DNA from: Bryopsis sp. KO-2023
Lineage: Eukaryota; Chlorophyta; Ulvophyceae; Bryopsidales; Bryopsidaceae
Assembly: GCA_030272585.1 (NCBI GenBank)
Contig: BSYQ01000013.1
Coordinates: 1 to 64,000 of the forward strand
DNA: 64,000 bases
Reading direction: 5' to 3'
Program-made: the position numbers and the translations under genes
Notes under the pieces: generated by a model
What the model saw: the letters and a program-made list of their open reading frames with translations, nothing else
Databases searched by the model: none
What the model was told of the DNA's origin: nothing
Part shown: positions 55,101 through 64,000 of the stretch, one piece after another
Layout: every line of letters begins with the position of its first letter
How positions within the stretch are numbered: the stretch's first letter is position 1

Positions 55101-58053
55101 GTACTGATCGGCCCCAATCGTGCTTGATTGGCGAGTTCGGAAGGGATCGCATGTTTTCACGATGGTATGAGGGCAACACGTTTGAATGCCTCCGTCGAGG
55201 GCTTTTGTACTCGTCCATCAAGCACATCCATACCTCCAAATCGAAAATAATCAAGTTGCCCCCGCCGGATTTCCTGAGACATCCCTGATCTCGGTACTGA
55301 TCGGCCCCAATCGTGCTTGATTGGCGAGTTCGGAAGGGATCGCATGTTTTCACGATGGTATGAGGGCAACACGTTTGAATGCCTCCGTCGAGGGCTTTTG
55401 TACTCGTCCATCAAGCACATCCAACCTCCAAATCGAAAATAATCAAGTTGCCCCCGCCGGATTTCCTGAGACATCCCTGATCTCGGTACTGATCGGCCCC
55501 AATCGTGCTTGATTGGCGAGTTCGGAAGGGATCGCATGTTTTCACGATGGTATGAGGGCAACACGTTTGAATGCCTCCGTCGAGGGCTTTTGTACTCGTC
55601 CATCAAGCACATCCATACCTCCAAATCGAAAATAATCAAGTTGCCCCCGCCGGATTTCCTGAGACATCCCTGATCTCGGTACTGATCGGCCCCAATCGTG
55701 CTTGATTGGCGAGTTCGGAAGGGATCGCATGTTTTCACGATGGTATGAGGGCAACACGTTTGAATGCCTCCGTCGAGGGCTTTTGTACTCGTCCATCAAG
55801 CACATCCATACCTCCAAAGCGAAAATAATCAAGTTGCCCCGCCGGATTTCCTGAGACATCCCTGATCTCGGTACTGATCGGCCCCAATCGTGCTTGATTG
55901 GCGAGTTCGGAAGGGATCGCATGTTTTCACGATGGTATGAGGGCAACACGTTTGAATGCCTCCGTCGAGGGCTTTTGTACTCGTCCATCAAGCACATCCA
56001 TACCTCCAAATCGAAAATAATCAAGTTGCCCCCGCCGGATTTCCTGAGACATCCCTGATCTCGGTACTGATCGGCCCCAATCGTGCTTGATTGGCGAGTT
56101 CGGAAGGGATCGCATGTTTTCACGATGGTATGAGGGCAACACGTTTGAATGCCTCCGTCGAGGGCTTTTGTACTCGTCCATCAAGCACATCCATACCTCC
56201 AAATCGAAAATAATCAAGTTGCCCCCGCCGGATTTCCTGAGACATCCCTGATCTCGGTACTGATCGGCCCCAATCGTGCTTGATTGGCGAGTTCGGAAGG
56301 GATCGCATGTTTTCACGATGGTATGAGGGCAACACGTTTGAATGCCTCCGTCGAGGGCTTTTGTACTCGTCCATCAAGCACATCCATACCTCCAAATCGA
56401 AAATAATCAAGTTGCCCCCGCCGGATTTCCTGAGACATCCCTGATCTCGGTACTGATCGGCCCCAATCGTGCTTGATTGGCGAGTTCGGAAGGGATCGCA
56501 TGTTTTCACGATGGTATGAGGGCAACACGTTTGAATGCCTCCGTCGAGGGCTTTTGTACTCGTCCATCAAGCACATCCATACCTCCAAATCGAAAATAAT
56601 CAAGTTGCCCCCGCCGGATTTCCTGAGACATCCCTGATCTCGGTACTGATCGGCCCCAATCGTGCTTGATTGGCGAGTTCGGAAGGGATCGCATGTTTTC
56701 ACGATGGTATGAGGGCAACACGTTTGAATGCCTCCGTCGAGGGCTTTTGTACTCGTCCATCAAGCACATCCAAACCTCCAAATCGAAAATAATCAAGTTG
56801 CCCCGCCGGATTTCCTGAGACATCCCTGATCTCGGTACTGATCGGCCCCAATCGTGCTTGATTGGCGAGTTCGGAAGGGATCGCATGTTTTCACGATGGT
56901 ATGAGGGCAACACGTTTGAATGCCTCCGTCGAGGGCTTTTGTACTCGTCCATCAAGCACATCCATACCTCCAAATCGAAAATAATCAAGTTGCCCCCCCG
57001 GATTTCCTGAGACATCCCTGATCTCGGTACTGATCGGCCCCAATCGTGCTTGATTGGCGAGTTCGGAAGGGATCGCATGTTTTCACGATGGTATGAGGGC
57101 AACACGTTTGAATGCCTCCGTCGAGGGCTTTTGTACTCGTCCATCAAGCACATCCATACCTCCAAATCGAAAATAATCAAGTTGCCCCCGCCGGATTTCC
57201 TGAGACATCCCTGATCTCGGTACTGATCGGCCCCAATCGTGCTTGATTGGCGAGTTCGGAAGGGATCGCATGTTTTCACGATGGTATGAGGGCAACACGT
57301 TTGAATGCCTCCGTCGAGGGCTTTTGTACTCGTCCATCAAGCACATCCATACCTCCAACTCGAAAATAATCAAGTTGCCCCCGCCGGATTTCCTGAGACA
57401 TCCCTGATCTCGGTACTGATCGGCCCCAATCGTGCTTGATTGGCGAGTTCGGAAGGGATCGCATGTTTTCACGATGGTATGAGGGCAACACGTTTGAATG
57501 CCTCCGTCGAGGGCTTTTGTACTCGTCCATCAAGCACATCCATACCTCCAAATCGAAAATAATCAAGTTGCCCCCGCCGGATTTCCTGAGACATCCCTGA
57601 TCTCGGTACTGATCGGCCCCAATCGTGCTTGATTGGCGAGTTCGGAAGGGATCGCATGTTTTCACGATGGTATGAGGGCAACACGTTTGAATGCCTCCGT
57701 CGAGGGCTTTTGTACTCGTCCATCAAGCACATCCAACCTCCAAATCGAAAATAATCAAGTTGCCCCCGCCGGATTTCCTCAGACATCCCTGATCTCGGTA
57801 CTGATCGGCCCCAATCGTGCTTGATTGGCGAGTTCGGAAGGGATCGCATGTTTTCACGATGGTATGAGGGCAACACGTTTGAATGCCTCCGTCGAGGGCT
57901 TTTGTACTCGTCCATCAAGCACATCCATACCTCCAAATCGAAAATAATCAAGTTGCCCCCGCCGGATTTCTTGAGACATCCCTGATCTCGGTACTGATCG
58001 GCCCCAATCGTGCTTGATTGGCGAGTTCGGAAGGGATCGCATGTTTTCACGAT
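46103..58053 (-). rRNA. second diversified 5S gene block, 62 units
   Basis: About 25 of 62 units are variant and 11 genes are altered. Stem-run losses to C4 affect the genes at 46771-46887, 54290-54406, 55831-55947 and 56795-56911. Loss of the base at p107, giving seven plus-strand C residues, affects 48893-49009, 49278-49394 and 56987-57103. A two-base loss affects 53520-53635. A one-base loss near p98 affects 50242-50358. Substitutions lie in 57757-57874 (p95) and 57950-58067 (p97). Confidence 0.9.
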
Positions 58054-61000
58054 GGTATGAGGGCAACACGTTTGAATGCCTCCGTCGAGGGCTTTTGTAC
58101 TCGTCCATCAAGCACATCCATACCTCCAAATCGAAAATAATCAAGTTGCCCCCGCCGGATTTCCTGAGACATCCCTGATCTCGGTACTGATCGGCCCCAA
58201 TCGTGCTTGATTGGCGAGTTCGGAAGGGATCGCATGTTTTCACGATGGTATGAGGGCAACACGTTTGAATGCCTCCGTCGAGGGCTTTTGTACTCGTCCA
58301 TCAAGCACATCCATACCTCCAAATCGAAAATAATCAAGTTGCCCCCGCCGGATTTCCTGAGACATCCCTGATCTCGGTACTGATCGGCCCCAATCGTGCT
58401 TGATTGGCGAGTTCGGAAGGGATCGCATGTTTTCACGATGGTATGAGGGCAACACGTTTGAATGCCTCCGTCGAGGGCTTTTGTACTCGTCCATCAAGCA
58501 CATCCATACCTCCAAATCGAAAATAATCAAGTTGCCCCCGCCGGATTTCCTGAGACATCCCTGATCTCGGTACTGATCGGCCCCAATCGTGCTTGATTGG
58601 CGAGTTCGGAAGGGATCGCATGTTTTCACGATGGTATGAGGGCAACACGTTTGAATGCCTCCGTCGAGGGCTTTTGTACTCGTCCATCAAGCACATCCAT
58701 ACCTCCAAATCGAAAATAATCAAGTTGCCCCCGCCGGATTTCCTGAGACATCCCTGATCTCGGTACTGATCGGCCCCAATCGTGCTTGATTGGCGAGTTC
58801 GGAAGGGATCGCATGTTTTCACGATGGTATGAGGGCAACACGTTTGAATGCCTCCGTCGAGGGCTTTTGTACTCGTCCATCAAGCACATCCATACCTCCA
58901 AATCGAAAATAATCAAGTTGCCCCCGCCGGATTTCCTGAGACATCCCTGATCTCGGTACTGATCGGCCCCAATCGTGCTTGATTGGCGAGTTCGGAAGGG
59001 ATCGCATGTTTTCACGATGGTATGAGGGCAACACGTTTGAATGCCTCCGTCGAGGGCTTTTGTACTCGTCCATCAAGCACATCCATACCTCCAAATCGAA
59101 AATAATCAAGTTGCCCCCGCCGGATTTCCTGAGACATCCCTGATCTCGGTACTGATCGGCCCCAATCGTGCTTGATTGGCGAGTTCGGAAGGGATCGCAT
59201 GTTTTCACGATGGTATGAGGGCAACACGTTTGAATGCCTCCGTCGAGGGCTTTTGTACTCGTCCATCAAGCACATCCATACCTCCAAATCGAAAATAATC
59301 AAGTTGCCCCCGCCGGATTTCCTGAGACATCCCTGATCTCGGTACTGATCGGCCCCAATCGTGCTTGATTGGCGAGTTCGGAAGGGATCGCATGTTTTCA
59401 CGATGGTATGAGGGCAACACGTTTGAATGCCTCCGTCGAGGGCTTTTGTACTCGTCCATCAAGCACATCCATACCTCCAAATCGAAAATAATCAAGTTGC
59501 CCCCGCCGGATTTCCTGAGACATCCCTGATCTCGGTACTGATCGGCCCCAATCGTGCTTGATTGGCGAGTTCGGAAGGGATCGCATGTTTTCACGATGGT
59601 ATGAGGGCAACACGTTTGAATGCCTCCGTCGAGGGCTTTTGTACTCGTCCATCAAGCACATCCAACCTCCAAATCGAAAATAATCAAGTTGCCCCCGCCG
59701 GATTTCCTGAGACATCCCTGATCTCGGTACTGATCGGCCCCAATCGTGCTTGATTGGCGAGTTCGGAAGGGATCGCATGTTTTCACGATGGTATGAGGGC
59801 AACACGTTTGAATGCCTCCGTCGAGGGCTTTTGTACTCGTCCATCAAGCACATCCATACCTCCAAATCGAAAATAATCAAGTTGCCCCCGCCGGATTTCC
59901 TGAGACATCCCTGATCTCGGTACTGATCGGCCCCAATCGTGCTTGATTGGCGAGTTCGGAAGGGATCGCATGTTTTCACGATGGTATGAGGGCAACACGT
60001 TTGAATGCCTCCGTCGAGGGCTTTTGTACTCGTCCATCAAGCACATCCATACCTCCAAATCGAAAATAATCAAGTTGCCCCCGCCGGATTTCCTGAGACA
60101 TCCCTGATCTCGGTACTGATCGGCCCCAATCGTGCTTGATTGGCGAGTTCGGAAGGGATCGCATGTTTTCACGATGGTATGAGGGCAACACGTTTGAATG
60201 CCTCCGTCGAGGGCTTTTGTACTCGTCCATCAAGCACATCCATACCTCCAAATCGAAAATAATCAAGTTGCCCCCGCCGGATTTCCTGAGACATCCCTGA
60301 TCTCGGTACTGATCGGCCCCAATCGTGCTTGATTGGCGAGTTCGGAAGGGATCGCATGTTTTCACGATGGTATGAGGGCAACACGTTTGAATGCCTCCGT
60401 CGAGGGCTTTTGTACTCGTCCATCAAGCACATCCATACCTCCAAATCGAAAATAATCAAGTTGCCCCCGCCGGATTTCCTGAGACATCCCTGATCTCGGT
60501 ACTGATCGGCCCCAATCGTGCTTGATTGGCGAGTTCGGAAGGGATCGCATGTTTTCACGATGGTATGAGGGCAACACGTTTGAATGCCTCCGTCGAGGGC
60601 TTTTGTACTCGTCCATCAAGCACATCCATACCTCCAAATCGAAAATAATCAAGTTGCCCCCGCCGGATTTCCTGAGACATCCCTGATCTCGGTACTGATC
60701 GGCCCCAATCGTGCTTGATTGGCGAGTTCGGAAGGGATCGCATGTTTTCACGATGGTATGAGGGCAACACGTTTGAATGCCTCCGTCGAGGGCTTTTGTA
60801 CTCGTCCATCAAGCACATCCATACCTCCAAATCGAAAATAATCAAGTTGCCCCCGCCGGATTTCCTGAGACATCCCTGATCTCGGTACTGATCGGCCCCA
60901 ATCGTGCTTGATTGGCGAGTTCGGAAGGGATCGCATGTTTTCACGATGGTATGAGGGCAACACGTTTGAATGCCTCCGTCGAGGGCTTTTGTACTCGTCC

Positions 61001-63840
61001 ATCAAGCACATCCATACCTCCAAATCGAAAATAATCAAGTTGCCCCCGCCGGATTTCCTGAGACATCCCTGATCTCGGTACTGATCGGCCCCAATCGTGC
61101 TTGATTGGCGAGTTCGGAAGGGATCGCATGTTTTCACGATGGTATGAGGGCAACACGTTTGAATGCCTCCGTCGAGGGCTTTTGTACTCGTCCATCAAGC
61201 ACATCCATACCTCCAAATCGAAAATAATCAAGTTGCCCCCGCCGGATTTCCTGAGACATCCCTGATCTCGGTACTGATCGGCCCCAATCGTGCTTGATTG
61301 GCGAGTTCGGAAGGGATCGCATGTTTTCACGATGGTATGAGGGCAACACGTTTGAATGCCTCCGTCGAGGGCTTTTGTACTCGTCCATCAAGCACATCCA
61401 TACCTCCAAATCGAAAATAATCAAGTTGCCCCCGCCGGATTTCCTGAGACATCCCTGATCTCGGTACTGATCGGCCCCAATCGTGCTTGATTGGCGAGTT
61501 CGGAAGGGATCGCATGTTTTCACGATGGTATGAGGGCAACACGTTTGAATGCCTCCGTCGAGGGCTTTTGTACTCGTCCATCAAGCACATCCATACCTCC
61601 AAATCGAAAATAATCAAGTTGCCCCCGCCGGATTTCCTGAGACATCCCTGATCTCGGTACTGATCGGCCCCAATCGTGCTTGATTGGCGAGTTCGGAAGG
61701 GATCGCATGTTTTCACGATGGTATGAGGGCAACACGTTTGAATGCCTCCGTCGAGGGCTTTTGTACTCGTCCATCAAGCACATCCATACCTCCAAATCGA
61801 AAATAATCAAGTTGCCCCCGCCGGATTTCCTGAGACATCCCTGATCTCGGTACTGATCGGCCCCAATCGTGCTTGATTGGCGAGTTCGGAAGGGATCGCA
61901 TGTTTTCACGATGGTATGAGGGCAACACGTTTGAATGCCTCCGTCGAGGGCTTTTGTACTCGTCCATCAAGCACATCCATACCTCCAAATCGAAAATAAT
62001 CAAGTTGCCCCGCCGGATTTCCTGAGACATCCCTGATCTCGGTACTGATCGGCCCCAATCGTGCTTGATTGGCGAGTTCGGAAGGGATCGCATGTTTTCA
62101 CGATGGTATGAGGGCAACACGTTTGAATGCCTCCGTCGAGGGCTTTTGTACTCGTCCATCAAGCACATCCATACCTCCAAATCGAAAATAATCAAGTTGC
62201 CCCCGCCGGATTTCCTGAGACATCCCTGATCTCGGTACTGATCGGCCCCAATCGTGCTTGATTGGCGAGTTCGGAAGGGATCGCATGTTTTCACGATGGT
62301 ATGAGGGCAACACGTTTGAATGCCTCCGTCGAGGGCTTTTGTACTCGTCCATCAAGCACATCCATACCTCCAAATCGAAAATAATCAAGTTGCCCCCGCC
62401 GGATTTCCTGAGACATCCCTGATCTCGGTACTGATCGGCCCCAATCGTGCTTGATTGGCGAGTTCGGAAGGGATCGCATGTTTTCACGATGGTATGAGGG
62501 CAACACGTTTGAATGCCTCCGTCGAGGGCTTTTGTACTCGTCCATCAAGCACATCCATACCTCCAAATCGAAAATAATCAAGTTGCCCCCGCCGGATTTC
62601 CTGAGACATCCCTGATCTCGGTACTGATCGGCCCCAATCGTGCTTGATTGGCGAGTTCGGAAGGGATCGCATGTTTTCACGATGGTATGAGGGCAACACG
62701 TTTGAATGCCTCCGTCGAGGGCTTTTGTACTCGTCCATCAAGCACATCCATACCTCCAAATCGAAAATAATCAAGTTGCCCCCGCCGGATTTCCTGAGAC
62801 ATCCCTGATCTCGGTACTGATCGGCCCCAATCGTGCTTGATTGGCGAGTTCGGAAGGGATCGCATGTTTTCACGATGGTATGAGGGCAACACGTTTGAAT
62901 GCCTCCGTCGAGGGCTTTTGTACTCGTCCATCAAGCACATCCATACCTCCAAATCGAAAATAATCAAGTTGCCCCCGCCGGATTTCCTGAGACATCCCTG
63001 ATCTCGGTACTGATCGGCCCCAATCGTGCTTGATTGGCGAGTTCGGAAGGGATCGCATGTTTTCACGATGGTATGAGGGCAACACGTTTGAATGCCTCCG
63101 TCGAGGGCTTTTGTACTCGTCCATCAAGCACATCCATACCTCCAAATCGAAAATAATCAAGTTGCCCCCGCCGGATTTCCTGAGACATCCCTGATCTCGG
63201 TACTGATCGGCCCCAATCGTGCTTGATTGGCGAGTTCGGAAGGGATCGCATGTTTTCACGATGGTATGAGGGCAACACGTTTGAATGCCTCCGTCGAGGG
63301 CTTTTGTACTCGTCCATCAAGCACATCCATACCTCCAAATCGAAAATAATCAAGTTGCCCCCGCCGGATTTCCTGAGACATCCCTGATCTCGGTACTGAT
63401 CGGCCCCAATCGTGCTTGATTGGCGAGTTCGGAAGGGATCGCATGTTTTCACGATGGTATGAGGGCAACACGTTTGAATGCCTCCGTCGAGGGCTTTTGT
63501 ACTCGTCCATCAAGCACATCCATACCTCCAAATCGAAAATAATCAAGTTGCCCCCGCCGGATTTCCTGAGACATCCCTGATCTCGGTACTGATCGGCCCC
63601 AATCGTGCTTGATTGGCGAGTTCGGAAGGGATCGCATGTTTTCACGATGGTATGAGGGCAACACGTTTGAATGCCTCCGTCGAGGGCTTTTGTACTCGTC
63701 CATCAAGCACATCCAACCTCCAAATCGAAAATAATCAAGTTGCCCCCGCCGGATTTCCTGAGACATCCCTGATCTCGGTACTGATCGGCCCCAATCGTGC
63801 TTGATTGGCGAGTTCGGAAGGGATCGCATGTTTTCACGAT
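58054..63840 (-). rRNA. right-hand homogenised 5S gene block, 30 units
   Basis: Only the units starting at 59598 and 63649 (T68 deleted) and 61913 (C4 stem run, gene 62002-62118) differ from consensus. The remaining 27 units are identical. Confidence 0.92.
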
Positions 63841-63928
63841 GGTATGAGGGCAACACGTTTGAATGCCTCCGTCGAGGGCTTTTGTACTCGTCCATCAAGC
63901 ACATCCAACCTCCAAATCGAAAATAATC

Positions 63929-64000
63929 AAGTTGCCCCCGCCGGATTTCCTGAGACATCCCTGATCTCGGTACTGATCGGCCCCAATCGTGCTTGATTGG
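63929..64000 (-). rRNA. 5S rRNA, 3' part only (cut by window edge)
   Basis: Gene positions 118-47 are present with consensus sequence. The 5' 46 nt lie to the right of the window. The unit carries the one-base spacer deletion at unit position 68. Confidence 0.9.

Larger units (their letters stand above)
1..64000 (-). repeat. 5S rDNA tandem array, 193-bp unit, 331 complete copies plus one partial
   Basis: All units are head-to-tail in one orientation, and the 5S genes read on the minus strand. Consensus length is 193 bp; mean over 331 units is about 192.9. Unit starts (first base of GGTATGAGGG; +193n from the given start to the given last start): 1; 191; 385-771; 963; 1170-1749; 1941; 2135-2714; 2906; 3099; 3293-5416; 5608; 5803-6961; 7153-7346; 7538-7731; 7925-8311; 8503; 8695-9467; 9659-10817; 11008-11201; 11393; 11585; 11777-12356; 12548-12934; 13126-13319; 13511; 13702-13895; 14087; 14279-14858; 15052-15824; 16014-18137; 18331-18524; 18716-20067; 20259-21031; 21223; 21417-21996; 22188; 22379-24309; 24500-25272; 25464-26236; 26428-27586; 27778; 27970; 28162-28355; 28547-28740; 28932; 29124-36458; 36650-39159; 39351-40509; 40700-43788; 43980-46682; 46874-48804; 48996-49189; 49381-50153; 50345-51503; 51695; 51887-53431; 53622-54201; 54393; 54585-55357; 55549-55742; 55934-56706; 56898; 57090-57669; 57861-59598; 59790-61913; 62105-63649; 63841 (partial). 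Each gene runs from about start+89 to the next unit's start+13. No stretch of the window falls outside the array. Confidence 0.99.

Noticed and set aside
1-64000. Hundreds of open reading frames of 63-322 codons on both strands
   Set aside because: All are translations of the same repeat in rotating frames, they overlap one another by half, and their lengths follow from units being 192 or 193 bp. The underlying sequence is a 5S RNA gene plus spacer.
1-64000. CRISPR array
   Set aside because: The whole 193-bp unit is repeated; there are no unique spacers and no cas genes.
1-64000. Centromeric satellite
   Set aside because: Unit length and homogenisation would fit, but each unit contains a complete foldable 5S gene with a terminator. 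A centromeric role is not excluded but nothing in the sequence supports it.
1-64000. Bacterial or archaeal 5S locus
   Set aside because: Hundreds of head-to-tail 5S-only units with T-run stops and no 16S or 23S genes are a eukaryotic arrangement.
1-64000. Repeat-induced mutation or strong CpG decay
   Set aside because: CpG is at or slightly above expectation (14 per unit against about 12.6), and transitions do not dominate the variants.

Overview
The whole window is one uninterrupted tandem array of a 193-bp unit. It holds 331 complete units (positions 1-63840) and a 160-base partial unit at the right end; the array runs off both edges. There is no other gene, mobile element or unique sequence. 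At first it looks like a plain satellite, but on the minus strand each unit carries a complete 5S ribosomal RNA gene of about 118 nt, followed by a spacer of about 75 bp. The 5S call rests on three things. A gap-free match over about 108 nt to the human 5S sequence as I remember it gives about 58% identity. The RNA can be folded by hand into all five canonical 5S helices, including a perfect 9-bp terminal stem. A T4 RNA polymerase III terminator lies just past the 3' end.

The organism is a eukaryote: head-to-tail 5S repeats with T-run terminators are transcribed by Pol III. I cannot name the lineage. The 5S sequence is clearly divergent from the animal, plant and yeast versions I know, the repeat is very compact, GC content is about 51%, and CpG is not depleted (14 per unit against about 12.6 expected).

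Layout: 1-29123 is a diversified block (151 units, about 42% differing from consensus). 29124-46102 is a homogenised block (88 units, 82 identical to consensus, with one run of 24 identical units). 46103-58053 is a second diversified block (62 units, about 40% variant). 58054-64000 is homogenised again (3 of 30 complete units variant). By my count 286 of 331 complete genes have the consensus sequence and 45 carry a change, mostly a one-base loss in the G-run of the 3' strand of the terminal stem.

The most interesting signal is where variation falls inside the unit. Nearly all of it lies in about 54 bp (unit positions 63-116) centred on the 3' end of the gene and its terminator. The upstream flank and the first 91 nt of the gene hardly vary. 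One spacer base (unit position 68) exists as T, A, C or deleted. Variant units also recur at five-unit spacing, and several multi-unit haplotypes are repeated at fixed offsets, which suggests blockwise duplication followed by incomplete homogenisation.

Numbering: unit position 1 is the first G of GGTATGAGGG on the plus strand. Gene position p runs 5'->3' along the RNA: p = 15 - x for unit positions x = 1-14, and p = 208 - x for x = 90-193 of the preceding unit.
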